DNA of 53,874 bases from Prevotella sp. (GTDB lineage Bacteria > Bacteroidota > Bacteroidia > Bacteroidales > Bacteroidaceae), in assembly GCA_017964785.1 (NCBI GenBank), contig JAGCRH010000046.1, positions 1-53,874 on the forward strand, written 5' to 3'. The notes beneath the pieces were generated by a model that saw nothing but the letters and a program-made list of their open reading frames with translations, did not search any database and was not told the origin of the DNA. The stretch's first letter is position 1. Each line of letters starts with the position of its first letter. This document shows, in pieces, positions 33,108 to 41,911 of the stretch. The translations under genes were made by a program, and so were the position numbers.

Positions 33108-34310
33108 TTATGCCACTAAACTCTGCCGGTACCAGTCGAAGAGTCTGGCCACGCCGTCTTCGATCTCCACCTGGTGCGTCCATCCCAACGCGTGCAACTT
33201 ACTCACATCAATCAATTTCCGCATCGTACCATCCGGTTTCGATGCATCAAACACCACCTCTCCCTCGAAGCCGACGGCCTTCACCACCAACTCCGACAGT
33301 GCGCGGATGGTCAGTTCTTTGCCTGTGCCCACGTTGATATGACAGTTCCGGATCTCTCCCAACGACGGGATGGCACCACCACGACCGGCACTGTGGTTTC
33401 TGTCCACAGCCCCATCCGTCGTAGCGCCGTAATGCACGCTCGAATATTTCTCGATGCCGATGACATCCTTGAAGTCCACATTCAACAGCACATGCACACT
33501 GGCATCTGCCATATCCTCCGACCACAGGAATTCTCTCAGCGGTGTCCCGGTTCCCCAGAGCACCACCTTATTATCATAGATCCCGTACTTGGCCAAAATG
33601 TCGAGGACCTTTTGGGATTGAACATTGAACATGGAACATTGAACATTAAGGCCTTCGCCCGTGACGCCTTCGACGGGACGCTTGTTCAGGTCGATGGCGA
33701 TTTTGTCCCAGGCACCGTCATGGATCAGTTTTGCCAAGTAGATCTTGCGCATCATCGCCGGCATCACATGGGAGTTCTCCAGATGGAAATTATCGTTCGG
33801 TCCATACAGGTTTGTCGGCATCACGGCAATATAGTTCGTGCCGTACTGCAGGTTGTAACTCTCGCACATCTTCAGCCCTGCGATCTTCGCGATGGCATAC
33901 TCCTCGTTGGTGTATTCAAGAGGTGAAGTCAGGAGGCAATCCTCCTTCATCGGCTGCGGTGCGTTCTTCGGATAAATACACGTGCTGCCCAAAAACAACA
34001 GTTTCTTGACCCCGTGCGCATACGCCTCACTGATCACGTTGCACTGGATCTTCATGTTCATCATGATGAAGTCCGCGCGGTAGAGGCTGTTCGCCATGAT
34101 ACCACCGACGAAGGCCGCCGCCAGCACCACGGCCTCCGGCTGTTCCTCGTCGAAGAACTTCCTCACCGCCACCTGGTCGGTCAGATCCAGTTCCTTGTGG
34201 CTGCGACCTACCAGATTGGTATACCCCCTCTTCAGGAGGTTGTTCCATATCGCGGATCCCACCAGTCCCTTGTGCCCCGCCACATATATCTTAGACCTTT
34301 TATCTAACAT
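33108..34310 (-). CDS. fcl: GDP-L-fucose synthase
   Basis: Epimerises and reduces GDP-4-keto-6-deoxymannose to GDP-L-fucose, the step after Gmd. Motifs: YVAGHKGLVGSAIWNNL, LAAAFVGGIMANSLYRADFI, FLGSTCIYPKNAPQPMKEDCLL and the catalytic YAIAK in EYAIAKIAGLKMCESY, then TNLYGPNDNF. At 400 residues it is longer than the usual 310-360. Part of the excess is LNVQCSMFNVQSQ, encoded by a GAACATT tandem repeat (33615-33648) inserted between the EGVTGEG and KVLDILAKYGI segments. A second insertion-like stretch (TDGAVDRNHSAGRGGAIPSLGEI) precedes CHINVGTGKELTI. 29 bases after gmd. Confidence 0.93.
   Translation of the reverse strand: MLDKRSKIYVAGHKGLVGSAIWNNLLKRGYTNLVGRSHKELDLTDQVAVRKFFDEEQPEAVVLAAAFVGGIMANSLYRADFIMMNMKIQCNVISEAYAHGVKKLLFLGSTCIYPKNAPQPMKEDCLLTSPLEYTNEEYAIAKIAGLKMCESYNLQYGTNYIAVMPTNLYGPNDNFHLENSHVMPAMMRKIYLAKLIHDGAWDKIAIDLNKRPVEGVTGEGLNVQCSMFNVQSQKVLDILAKYGIYDNKVVLWGTGTPLREFLWSEDMADASVHVLLNVDFKDVIGIEKYSSVHYGATTDGAVDRNHSAGRGGAIPSLGEIRNCHINVGTGKELTIRALSELVVKAVGFEGEVVFDASKPDGTMRKLIDVSKLHALGWTHQVEIEDGVARLFDWYRQSLVA
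33615..33648. repeat. In-frame GAACATT simple repeat in fcl
   Basis: Plus-strand TTGAACATTGAACATGG then AACATTGAACATTAA. Encodes LNVQCSMFNVQS on the minus strand. Same family as the GTTCAAT repeat upstream of rpsA (about 1288-1318). Confidence 0.8.
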
Positions 34311-34339
34311 TCGTGAAATTCGTTTAATTCGTTGTCGTA

Positions 34340-35419
34340 TTACTCCTCCATCTGTGCTTTAAGGAAGAGTTTCTTCACGAACCGCATGTCGTGCTTCACC
34401 ATGATTCGTACCAGTTCCTCGAACGGTGTCTTGTGCGGGTTCCAGCCCAACTTCGCCTTCGCCTTGGCGGGATTACCCAACAACTGGTCCACCTCCGCCG
34501 GACGGAAATACTTCGGGTCCACCTCGACCAACGGTTTTCCCGTGGCCTTGTCATACCCCTTCTCGTCGATGCCGTCACCCCGCCATTCCAGTTCGATGCC
34601 GGCCTCCTTGAAGGCCAGCGTGGCAAACTCCCGCACAGTGTGATACTCGCCCGTAGCGATCACGAAGTCGTCCGGCTCCGGCTGCTGCAGGATGAGCCAC
34701 ATACACTCGATATAGTCCTTGGCGTAGCCCCAGTCGCGCAGCGAGTTCAGGTTACCCAGATAGAGTTTGTCCTGATAGCCTTGGGCGATACGGGCGGCTG
34801 CCAACGTGATCTTGCGTGTCACGAAGTTCTCACCTCTGCGCTCACTCTCGTGGTTGAACAGGATACCGTTGCAACAATACATCCCGTACGACTCGCGGTA
34901 GTTCTTCATGATCCAGTAGCCGTAGAGTTTGGCCACGGCGTAGGGACTACGCGGATAGAACGGGGTCGTCTCACTCTGTGGCACCTCCTGTACCTTGCCG
35001 TACAGTTCCGAGGTCGAGGCCTGATAGATGCGACAGGTCTTCTCCAGTCCACAGATACGCACGGCCTCCAACAGGCGCAGCACACCGTTGGCATCCACGT
35101 CAGCCGTATATTCCGGCACGTCGAACGAGACCTTCACATGACTCTGCGCGGCGAGGTTGTAGATCTCCGTCGGCTTCGTCTCCCCGATGATCCGGATGAG
35201 TGACGACGAGTCGGTCATGTCCGCCCAGTGCAGGTTCACCAGACGTTTCTTCTTCATGTCCCTCACCCACTCGTCGAGATACAGGTGCTCGATACGTCCC
35301 GTATTAAACGATGACGACCGTCTCAGCAGGCCGTGCACCTCATAGCCTTTCTCTATCAGAAACTCAGCCAGGTACGATCCGTCCTGACCCGTTATACCTG
35401 TAATCAATGCTGTCTTCAT
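34340..35419 (-). CDS. gmd: GDP-mannose 4,6-dehydratase
   Basis: Converts GDP-mannose to GDP-4-keto-6-deoxymannose, first step to GDP-L-fucose. Start ATG 35419 ([21 protein letters not shown]) is chosen because the upstream in-frame text overlaps the promoter. Further motifs: [68 protein letters not shown] (catalytic YxxxK), [21 protein letters not shown] and [18 protein letters not shown]. 359 residues, typical. First gene of the gmd-fcl-ugd unit. Confidence 0.96.
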   Translation of the reverse strand: MKTALITGITGQDGSYLAEFLIEKGYEVHGLLRRSSSFNTGRIEHLYLDEWVRDMKKKRLVNLHWADMTDSSSLIRIIGETKPTEIYNLAAQSHVKVSFDVPEYTADVDANGVLRLLEAVRICGLEKTCRIYQASTSELYGKVQEVPQSETTPFYPRSPYAVAKLYGYWIMKNYRESYGMYCCNGILFNHESERRGENFVTRKITLAAARIAQGYQDKLYLGNLNSLRDWGYAKDYIECMWLILQQPEPDDFVIATGEYHTVREFATLAFKEAGIELEWRGDGIDEKGYDKATGKPLVEVDPKYFRPAEVDQLLGNPAKAKAKLGWNPHKTPFEELVRIMVKHDMRFVKKLFLKAQMEE

Positions 35420-35443
35420 ACGCCAATTCTTGTTTATCGTCTG

Positions 35444-35474
35444 CAAAAGTAACTCTTTTTTTTCACACAAACAA
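35444..35474 (-). promoter_or_regulatory. Promoter of the gmd-fcl-ugd unit
   Basis: Minus strand: TTG (35474-35472), 20-base spacer, TACTTTTG (35451-35444). It supports the gmd start at 35419. Confidence 0.7.
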
Positions 35475-35519
35475 GAAATCTCCCCTTTTTTTTGGTTCTT
35501 CCTCTTACCCAGTGATAGG

Positions 35520-36839
35520 TTACATATCCGTCATGCACAGTCCGGCTATGCCCGTTTCATACTTCCCGTACTCACCAGTCACCTCCTTGAATCGCTGCAC
35601 TTTCTCCTCCAGCACCTTCATATCCAGTTCGTCGCGCTGGCGTTTCACCTCGTAGAAAGTCACTTGTTTCTCCAGGTCGTCAGCCGCAATGATGTCTATT
35701 TCGTTCTCACCCTTGCGATCCCACCAACTGTCTATGTGCGTGTATTGCTCGCTTTCGCGCATCACCTCCTTGAACCAACGTTCCAGCACCTTGCCACTGT
35801 AGGTCTCGTAGTCGCGCGCTACTATCTCAGCCAGTTTCCCGTAAGCATTAGCCTCAATAAAATAGTTATACTTGTATATAAAGCGGAACCAGAACTGCAG
35901 GAACAGGTCGCTCACTGCATACACGATGTTCTTGTTGGCCGACTTCTGGAACATAGGTTTATTCTTGGCTATCAGCCCGTAATCGTTCTCCAGTCTGGTC
36001 ATATAGCCCGACACCTCCACATGTAGAATGCCCTCTATGTCGCCCCTGGTGTTGTGTCCTATGGCTATCAGCTTCAGGATATCGAAATAGCGTCCGTAGT
36101 CACGCCCGAACTCTTCTATCAGCATGTTCTTTCCTTCAGGGATAAAGTAAGAGTTCTTCGCGATGATACGTCCCAGCATTTTCTCGGCCGTGGTAGCATC
36201 GGCATCCATCAACAGTTCCACGTACTTGGCCACACCTCCCGTATAGGTGTATAGCGCTAGCAAGTCCTCCTTCGTATAGTCAGGATTGTAACACCCCAGA
36301 ATCTCCTTTACCACCGAGGGGGCAAAAGGCTCAATCTTCAGGAATTCCGTCTGACGTCCGTACAGAGGCTCTTTCTTGTTGCGAAACAGTTTCGTCATCA
36401 TCGAATACACCGATCCACACACAATCAGGTTTATCTTCGCTTCCCCCTTCTTCTTGTCCCATATCTTCTGTATCTGCGAGAAGATGGCACTATTCACGCG
36501 GTTAAAGTCCTGAAATTCGTCTATCATCAGTGTTAGAGGGCGCGTCTTCGACAGTTCCATCACATAGTCAAAGATGTCAGTAAACCGCTCCACTTTTCCC
36601 AGGATAGGAATTTCCAGTTTCTCTGTCAACTCCTGCTGGAACTCCTCACACAGCACACTCTCCGTACTCCTTGTCACAAAGAAGTACAGTATCGTCTCGT
36701 CCTCGTAAGCCTTCATCACGAGCGATGTTTTACCGATGCGCCTGCGTCCCGTCAGCACGGTAAACTGAGCCGCACGATGCGAGAGATCTCTTATTTCCCG
36801 CAGTTTCTGAATCTCATATTCCCTGTCGAAAAACTTCAT
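35520..36839 (-). CDS. ATPase_2/DUF234-type AAA+ protein
   Basis: Cytoplasmic ATPase of the ATPase_2 family, common in Bacteroidetes and archaea and of unknown cell role. Starts [13 protein letters not shown] (the FxxRExEL N-motif), Walker [16 protein letters not shown] near residue 30, Walker [17 protein letters not shown] near 105, and sensor-like [11 protein letters not shown]. The C-terminal DUF234-like part carries a nuclease-like pattern, [17 protein letters not shown] followed by YEVKR, i.e. Asp...(E)xK of a PD-(D/E)XK fold. Relatives have been suggested to be mobile or defence linked; the sequence here does not decide. Confidence 0.8.
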   Translation of the reverse strand: MKFFDREYEIQKLREIRDLSHRAAQFTVLTGRRRIGKTSLVMKAYEDETILYFFVTRSTESVLCEEFQQELTEKLEIPILGKVERFTDIFDYVMELSKTRPLTLMIDEFQDFNRVNSAIFSQIQKIWDKKKGEAKINLIVCGSVYSMMTKLFRNKKEPLYGRQTEFLKIEPFAPSVVKEILGCYNPDYTKEDLLALYTYTGGVAKYVELLMDADATTAEKMLGRIIAKNSYFIPEGKNMLIEEFGRDYGRYFDILKLIAIGHNTRGDIEGILHVEVSGYMTRLENDYGLIAKNKPMFQKSANKNIVYAVSDLFLQFWFRFIYKYNYFIEANAYGKLAEIVARDYETYSGKVLERWFKEVMRESEQYTHIDSWWDRKGENEIDIIAADDLEKQVTFYEVKRQRDELDMKVLEEKVQRFKEVTGEYGKYETGIAGLCMTDM

Positions 36840-36915
36840 AACTTACTCTATTTGTTTACGTTCCATTTTGGCCGGAGTATCGAAATCATCAGTTCGGAAC
36901 TCGCTGTTTCGGTTG

Positions 36916-36923
36916 CAAATATA
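36916..36923 (-). promoter_or_regulatory. Possible -7 element of the ATPase_2 gene
   Basis: Minus-strand TATATTTG, 77 bases from the start codon. No -33 box at the expected spacing. The rest of the 312-base gap 36840-37151 is AT-rich and holds only the promoter of the next gene. Confidence 0.35.
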
Positions 36924-37091
36924 CGGCTTTTTCTTCAATTAGCCGTAGATTTTGCAATTTTTCTTTCAAAAAACATCAAAAATTAGGGTTACAGCCCCCT
37001 ATTTGTAGATAATAATTGAAAAGTATACCACCATGTTTAGTCTCCGTGCAAACGATTGTACAGACAAATGGTGTGATTTTAACAATAATTC

Positions 37092-37123
37092 TTTGGGGGC
37101 TCACAGAATACATGTACCTTTGC
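37092..37123 (+). promoter_or_regulatory. Promoter of the 37152 gene
   Basis: TTTG (37092-37095), 19-base spacer, TACCTTTGC (37115-37123). Ideal Bacteroidetes promoter; leader of about 20 bases. Confidence 0.85.
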
Positions 37124-37151
37124 AGCCCAATTTTTTAAAAATATCACAAAG

Positions 37152-38405
37152 ATGAATATAATTGACTGTATAACAGATGGTTGTGTAAGAGAATTGCTTC
37201 AGAATGCACAAAAGTATGGAGAGAGAATGAAAGAGGAGTCTCCTTATTCACGTTTAGAAATGGCAGGGCGGTTGATGACTTTGAGTGGTGCTGTGTGTAC
37301 GGCAGCGAATAGTATGTATAAATTGGAGAAAGAGTCGAAAAGAACACTCCTGCTCCCACATGGTTTTGATTTCAGTCGGGATATTGCCAAATTTATTGGA
37401 CTGAATGAAGGTCTAAAGGCAGTGTTTGGCAAGGTACCGTTCTTTCGGGATCGCAACTATGAGGCCTTTCCCCAAGCCACTATTGATGACATCCCCCAAA
37501 TCTGGAATAATTCTCTGGCTTTGATTAGATTACCGCTCTGTGACAAAGGGATGGTCAGTCAAATGTTTTTCGATGCCGTCAAGTTTGCCTATGAAATATT
37601 TGACATGATCTTTCTGGGTCTGGAGGGGATTATCAAGTTGCACCAAAAGTTGCACAACGACCATCTGGAGTTGCAGAAAAGTCCCGAATTGCGTGCAAAA
37701 CGCTGGCAATACATGATGAGCGACTATCAGGAGGGGGAATGGGAGAACGACAAACAGTCTTTCCTGAGACGGTTGGATAATCACATCCGACAGCATGGTT
37801 GCAACAAAGGGTCGCTGACGGCATTGCTGAATCAACTCGACATAGAGGCTACCAACATGATATCATGCGGGATAGTGGGCGAACTCAACCAGCGTTATCT
37901 GAATCAGGACAGACACATTGATTTCATATTTGAAAACCGCGACACGCTGACGAAGGAGCAGATGACCAGCCATCTGCGTTACGTCCATTTCAGAAAACTC
38001 CTGGAGCAGGAAATCGAATTGTGCGTCCTGCGGCTGCCGGCTATCGGGGCCTACGCGGACCTGTTTACGTGTCGTGCCGCCCAGGAAATGGCAGAGTGCC
38101 TCGCCCCGACTATTGCGAAATATGTGGACTTCGAACATGGCTACCAGTATGGTGCCTGGGTAAAGGCCATGATGGACCTGAAACTGATACGTGCTGACAA
38201 ACGCAACGGCACCGCCATCATCCGATTCGTCAACAAGACGTTCGGTGAGCAGATTGACAAGACGACATTGTTCCGATGCCTTAGCAAGGAGAGTGACTTC
38301 GAGAAGATCAGAGACTTGTACGAGACAATCTTGTCCGTCATCCGTCAGGAAATGGAGCGCGATTCGCGGCTAAACGGTTTAAAGAACGCACTAAAGACAG
38401 TGTAA
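37152..38405 (+). CDS. Unrecognised 417-residue protein
   Basis: I do not recognise the family with confidence. Starts ATG, with an ideal promoter just upstream. No signal peptide, membrane segment or nucleotide-binding motif seen. Largely helical, charged, with a possible helical bundle at 120-200 (FFDAVKFAYEIFDMIFLGLEGIIKLHQKLHNDHLELQ) and a C-terminal region (GAWVKAMMDLKLIRADKRNGTAIIRFVNKTFGEQIDKTTLFRCL) like the winged or replication-associated domains of some Bacteroides mobile-element proteins. It lies upstream of the RepA-like ATPase module with a structured gap between, so it may belong to that module. Confidence 0.55.
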   Translation: MNIIDCITDGCVRELLQNAQKYGERMKEESPYSRLEMAGRLMTLSGAVCTAANSMYKLEKESKRTLLLPHGFDFSRDIAKFIGLNEGLKAVFGKVPFFRDRNYEAFPQATIDDIPQIWNNSLALIRLPLCDKGMVSQMFFDAVKFAYEIFDMIFLGLEGIIKLHQKLHNDHLELQKSPELRAKRWQYMMSDYQEGEWENDKQSFLRRLDNHIRQHGCNKGSLTALLNQLDIEATNMISCGIVGELNQRYLNQDRHIDFIFENRDTLTKEQMTSHLRYVHFRKLLEQEIELCVLRLPAIGAYADLFTCRAAQEMAECLAPTIAKYVDFEHGYQYGAWVKAMMDLKLIRADKRNGTAIIRFVNKTFGEQIDKTTLFRCLSKESDFEKIRDLYETILSVIRQEMERDSRLNGLKNALKTV

Positions 38406-38419
38406 TTCCTCTCACTGTC

Positions 38420-38557
38420 TTTTGCAGCATTAAGCCATTTTTTGCTTCCATTTGCTGCAGAAATGGGGTTTTATTAAAGGTTCTTTAACATTCGCATTCC
38501 CGAAAGAGGGCGTTTTTGCAACAAACGCCCCCTTTGTGCCATAATAATGCTGCAAAA
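38420..38557. repeat. Long inverted repeat with nested hairpin
   Basis: Perfect 13-base arms TTTTGCAGCATTA (38420-38432) and TAATGCTGCAAAA (38545-38557). Between them a third TGCTGCA copy (38453-38459) and a hairpin GGGCGTTT / AAACGCCC (38508-38530) extended outward by AAAG/CTTT across one mismatch. No gene is evident in 38406-38623. Could be a regulatory RNA, recombination or replication site. Confidence 0.6.
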
Positions 38558-38623
38558 CCCAGATGCGCTTTGGTATTCTTGGTAACTTCGCAAAAAATTT
38601 GCAACCAAGTAATATCAAAGCCA

Positions 38624-39826
38624 ATGAGTGAACAAGCATTTGATTTAGTGCACCAGTCGGTGGTGAATCATGCCACGACTGACGATGAAAGACTTTTGGA
38701 ACAGTTGCGTATCACCCGCGACAAAGAACTGGCTCAGATGCAGTTCCTGTTCCGTATTTTCGGCAAGCCCTGTTTCCCTCGCGGAGAATTAGTGGCAGTC
38801 ACAGGCAAGGCAAAAAGCGGTAAGACACTGTTTACATCCATGCTCATGGCCTGTTGCGTCTGCGAGGAAGTGCTACAAGTACAGCGTCCCTTCGAAGATC
38901 ATGATGGGACCTGGGAGAGCACGCCCATCCGCTGTCTCTGGTACGACACAGAACAGAGCGAGCAGTCCACCCAGGACATCCTGAAGAATCGCATCCTGCG
39001 ACTCGCAGATGCCCCAGACTTCTACGATATCTTCAATGTCCGAAGTCTCCATTATGAGGAACGTCTGCGCCTGTTCGAGAAAGCCGTAAGGATGTACCAG
39101 CCAGACCTCGTGCTACTCGATGGCGTGCGAGACCTCCTGGCCGACATCAACGATGGTGTGAAGGCGCAGGAGATTGTGGAACACCTCATGAAACTCGCCC
39201 AGGAGACCGGCTGCTGCCTCATCTGCGTGATCCATCAGAACAAAGGCGCCGAAGACCGTAACCTGCGCGGCTGGATTGGTACTGAGTTGATGAACAAGGC
39301 CTTCGAGGTGTATTCATGTGAGAAGGTGAAGCCAGAAAACATCTTCATGGTCGAGCAGACCCATACCCGCAAGTACGACCTCGGTGAACTGATGTTCTTC
39401 CGGATGGACGACGAGACCGGACTGCCCGTCGTCTGCGACGCCCCTACCCGCTTCGCCGTCTCGAATGGCTACGCCACGAACACCCAGACGGGCAGTAAAC
39501 TGCCCTTTATGAACCGTGAATATCTCTGGTTCGACGTGAACAACAAGCCCCATCCCAAGAAAGACGAACTGTTCTATGAGGCGTTGAAGGCCGGTCCACT
39601 GTATTACACCGACCTACAAGTCAAAGTACAGGCATTGCTCAACTGTGGCACGGACATGTGGAACAATATGTTTCGTGACATGCGTGACCGAGGTGCCATC
39701 GTCCGTATCAAGAACAAGGAAGGCAAAGCCGTCTGGCAACTGCCCTCAGCCCAAGCCTCCATGCCCATTCAGACCGAGATGTTCAACCGACCCGCTGCCG
39801 ACTCAGGCGAAAGCCCCTCCTCTTAG
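38624..39826 (+). CDS. RepA/RecA-like AAA ATPase
   Basis: P-loop ATPase related to plasmid RepA helicases and DnaB/RecA-like AAA_25 proteins. Start ATG 38624 (MSEQAFDLVHQ) is chosen over the upstream frame, which runs through the inverted repeat. Walker A VTGKAKSGKTLFTSML near residue 60, Walker B YQPDLVLLDGVRDLLAD near 160, then CLICVIHQNKG, a RecA-like motif-3 segment, and GWIGTELMNKAFEVYSCEK. The C-terminal third (HPKKDELFYEALKAGPLYYTDLQ...MFRDMRDRGAIVRIKNKEGKAVWQL) looks like a winged helix. It precedes the DUF6371-like gene, the usual pairing in this Bacteroidales module. Confidence 0.75.
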   Translation: MSEQAFDLVHQSVVNHATTDDERLLEQLRITRDKELAQMQFLFRIFGKPCFPRGELVAVTGKAKSGKTLFTSMLMACCVCEEVLQVQRPFEDHDGTWESTPIRCLWYDTEQSEQSTQDILKNRILRLADAPDFYDIFNVRSLHYEERLRLFEKAVRMYQPDLVLLDGVRDLLADINDGVKAQEIVEHLMKLAQETGCCLICVIHQNKGAEDRNLRGWIGTELMNKAFEVYSCEKVKPENIFMVEQTHTRKYDLGELMFFRMDDETGLPVVCDAPTRFAVSNGYATNTQTGSKLPFMNREYLWFDVNNKPHPKKDELFYEALKAGPLYYTDLQVKVQALLNCGTDMWNNMFRDMRDRGAIVRIKNKEGKAVWQLPSAQASMPIQTEMFNRPAADSGESPSS

Positions 39827-39827
39827 G

Positions 39828-39860
39828 CCCCTGTAAGGGGGCCCTAGAGGGGGGCTTAGC
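39828..39860. repeat. G/C-rich inverted repeat
   Basis: GGCCCCTGTAAGGGGGCCC then TAGAGGGGGGCTTAGCC: overlapping short inverted repeats after the ATPase stop, without a T-run. Resembles the GACCCCTAAAGGGGTC segment in the rpsA leader. Confidence 0.5.
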
Positions 39861-39874
39861 CACAATCCGTCGCA

Positions 39875-40630
39875 ATGAAAATAAAGGAACTGCTTGCAAA
39901 GACATCGCTGACGTCGATTGGCCGGGAGATCGGCCTGGATGTTCAGATGGTCGAAGGCTACCTGACCTGTACGCCCCTCGACCCGGATGACCCTCGCTAT
40001 TCCACAGACTTCATCCTGCCCTCCATGAAGATGGTAGAGGCCTGTCGGGCCAATAACTTTGATTTCTTCCTGCCATGGATTGAGGCGGGTAAGATCACGG
40101 AGGAGCAGATGCACCACGCTGCTGAACGCTATCACCTCGGCAAGACCAAGAGCGGCCAGCCCATCTTCTGGATGATCGACGATATGCAGGATCCCCTTGA
40201 TGCCCACATCGGTAACGGCTGGATCTCCACACTCCTCAAAAAGCGCGAGCCCCTCCTGCAATCCTGGCACCCCACTCACTGTCTCTTCGGCTTGCATCTC
40301 CTTTCCGAAGAAACCGTCGCTATCGTGGAGTCCGAGGCCTCGGCCGTTGTGCTGAGCGAACTCTTCCCCGAGTCGATCTGGCTTTCATACGCCACGACCG
40401 CTCATCTCAGTCCCGCCCTCTTTGCCCCCTTGGAAGGCCGTACGGTGACTCTCTATCCCCGTACTGACCCAACCCTCTCAACCTATCTCTTCTTCGAGGA
40501 ACTCGCCGACCAGACCCGTCGTCAGTACGACCTCGACCTCACTGTCGACACCACCCTCGAAGACCATGCCACCGACTCTCAGAAAGAGCGCTGCATCGAT
40601 ATTCTCGAATTCCTACTAGATTCACTTTAA
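39875..40630 (+). CDS. DUF6371/TOPRIM-primase-like protein
   Basis: 251-residue protein of the module that follows RepA-like ATPases in Bacteroidales. The N-terminal part (YSTDFILPSMKMVEACRANNFDFFLPWIEA, YHLGKTKSGQPIFWMID) is the zinc-less relative of a primase head, and the central LLSEETVAIVESEASAVVLSELFPESIWLSYATTAHLS block has the EGE...-type TOPRIM layout (VESEASAVVLS) followed by VTLYPRTDP. It may be an inactive or accessory primase. Family naming is from memory of similar Bacteroides proteins. Confidence 0.65.
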   Translation: MKIKELLAKTSLTSIGREIGLDVQMVEGYLTCTPLDPDDPRYSTDFILPSMKMVEACRANNFDFFLPWIEAGKITEEQMHHAAERYHLGKTKSGQPIFWMIDDMQDPLDAHIGNGWISTLLKKREPLLQSWHPTHCLFGLHLLSEETVAIVESEASAVVLSELFPESIWLSYATTAHLSPALFAPLEGRTVTLYPRTDPTLSTYLFFEELADQTRRQYDLDLTVDTTLEDHATDSQKERCIDILEFLLDSL

Positions 40631-40639
40631 ACCCGTTTT

Positions 40640-40906
40640 ATGGTTAACTTTTACGACAAGAACCGTTTCATCAGCAAGAGCACATTGGCTAAGTTGGCCG
40701 ATGTCTCACCCCGTACCTTCCGTCGCTATCTGGCGACCCGTCGTCACATCCTCGATGCCATGGGCATCTCGCCCAAGGCGCAGAAACTGCCTCCCCAGGC
40801 CGTCCGCTACATCTGTGAGGACTACTGCATCGACCTTCCTCCCGAACTCCAGGACCAAGAAGCCCTCTCCCATTCTCCCCTCTACCAGAACTTCCTCCGT
40901 ACTTGA
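40640..40906 (+). CDS. DUF4248-family small protein
   Basis: 88 residues, start ATG 40640, 9 bases after the DUF6371-like gene. Sequence FISKSTLAKLADVSPRTFRRYLATRR is a helix-turn-helix-like segment; the remainder (LPPQAVRYICEDYCIDLP) fits the DUF4248 family found with HU-like and amidase genes near Bacteroidales polysaccharide loci. Probably DNA-binding; role unknown. Confidence 0.75.
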   Translation: MVNFYDKNRFISKSTLAKLADVSPRTFRRYLATRRHILDAMGISPKAQKLPPQAVRYICEDYCIDLPPELQDQEALSHSPLYQNFLRT

Positions 40907-40938
40907 AAATTTACCAAATTTTCTTTGGGTGTCGGTCA

Positions 40939-40975
40939 GAGAGGGCCAACGCCCTCTCCCGATGTTGTACCTTTG
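40939..40975 (+). promoter_or_regulatory. Hairpin and -7 element upstream of the HU-like gene
   Basis: GAGAGGGC / GCCCTCTC with loop CAAC (40939-40958), no T-run after it, then TACCTTTG (40968-40975), a good -7 element. Transcription from here would carry the 22-base repeats and give a leader of over 220 bases. Confidence 0.55.
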
Positions 40976-41029
40976 TACCCGCTAAGGCCAGCGAACCAAA
41001 GGGATGCTTCCCAAGGCCCATTAAGATAA

Positions 41030-41140
41030 TCCGAACGACCCATTCCGATAATCCCTATGGGGGTAAAGGAATGGTCCGAACGACTCAAAGAGATGATCCG
41101 GACACCTCAAAGAGACTATCCGAACGACCCAAAGGAACCC
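41030..41140 (+). repeat. 22-base tandem repeat upstream of the HU-like gene
   Basis: Units beginning TCCGAACGAC or TCCGGACACC at 41030, 41075, 41097 and 41119, with a degenerate unit at 41052. Typical unit: TCCGAACGACTCAAAGAGAT plus two bases. No spacers, so not a CRISPR array. This fills the 302-base gap 40907-41208 together with a CTTCAATT repeat at 41158-41206. Confidence 0.8.
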
Positions 41141-41157
41141 CCTCTGACCGCGCCGCC

Positions 41158-41206
41158 AAAACTTCAATTTTTCAATTTTTCAAAACTTCAATTCTTCAAT
41201 TTTTAA
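41158..41206. repeat. CTTCAATTTTT simple repeat
   Basis: Plus-strand tandem ACTTCAATTTTTCAATTTTT and further TTCAATTC units, ending 3 bases before the HU-like start codon. Same family as 5038-5074. Confidence 0.75.
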
Positions 41207-41208
41207 TT

Positions 41209-41769
41209 ATGAGTCAAAAGTTCATTAAGTCACAAAACAAGAACAGTCACAGCCCCGCCCATGGCAAGTATTTCACGAAGGCCGTCTATGACAACTATTT
41301 CATCGAGACCGAGCAACTGGCCGAGTTCATCCAGACCCAAGCCAGCGTGAAGAAGTCCGACATCAAGGCCGTCCTCGACGAACTCGGCGGTGCCATGAAG
41401 CACTTCTTCGAGTTGGGCCAGAAGATCCGCCTCGACGGCATCGGCATCTTCAAGGTGGGCTTCTCCTCGATCGGTGTCATCAGACTCGAGGACTGCGGCG
41501 CAGCCAACATCACCACCCGTCGCGTCCTGTTCCAGCCCGAGACCACCCGCGTGGTCGTCGGTCAGGAGAAGAAGTCCGACGGCTCTGTGAAACGGAAGTA
41601 CGTCAATGCCATCACCCTCTTGAAGGACGTGGTCTTCGAAGAGACCCACGAAAACGCGATGAGAGCCACCGTCTCTTCGGGTTCTAACGCCGGCTCATCC
41701 ACAGGCGGAAACAACACCGGCGGCGGTTCTAACACCGGAGGCGACAATCCCGGTGGCGGCGATCAGTAA
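41209..41769 (+). CDS. HU-like DNA-binding protein (Bacteroidales cassette type)
   Basis: 186-residue HU-family protein. Start ATG 41209 (MSQKFIKSQNKNS). The HU fold runs about 15-125: LAEFIQTQASVKKSDIKAVLDELGGAMKHFFELGQKIRLDGIGIFKVGF is the dimerisation half and NITTRRVLFQPETTRVV the DNA-arm region. The tail is Gly/Asn/Thr/Ser-rich (SSGSNAGSSTGGNNTGGGSNTGG...). Such long HU-like proteins sit between DUF4248 and smalltalk genes at Bacteroidales capsule loci. Confidence 0.85.
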   Translation: MSQKFIKSQNKNSHSPAHGKYFTKAVYDNYFIETEQLAEFIQTQASVKKSDIKAVLDELGGAMKHFFELGQKIRLDGIGIFKVGFSSIGVIRLEDCGAANITTRRVLFQPETTRVVVGQEKKSDGSVKRKYVNAITLLKDVVFEETHENAMRATVSSGSNAGSSTGGNNTGGGSNTGGDNPGGGDQ

Positions 41770-41789
41770 TTAACCATTAAACAATAACC

Positions 41790-41906
41790 ATGATGATTAG
41801 AGTAAATTGGACCAAGATCGCCAAGATACTGAAGTTCTTGGCAACCGTGATAACCACAGTAGCCGGTACGCTGGCCGTACAGTCCTGCGTCCCACATTGG
41901 TTCTGA
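41790..41906 (+). CDS. Smalltalk-type small protein
   Basis: 38 residues: MMIRVNWTKIAKILKFLATVITTV followed by AGTLAVQSCVPHWF. One hydrophobic helix with a Cys near the end, typical of the smalltalk family encoded between HU-like and amidase genes in Bacteroidales. Starts 20 bases after the HU-like stop, ends 5 bases before the amidase start. Confidence 0.75.
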   Translation: MMIRVNWTKIAKILKFLATVITTVAGTLAVQSCVPHWF

Positions 41907-41911
41907 CCGCC

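Noticed and set aside
41030-41140. Possible CRISPR array
   Set aside because: Units are contiguous with no spacers, and there are no cas genes in the window.
40903-41208. Open frame running from 40903 into the HU-like gene
   Set aside because: It passes through a hairpin, the promoter, tandem repeats and a simple repeat; the HU fold begins only after ATG 41209.
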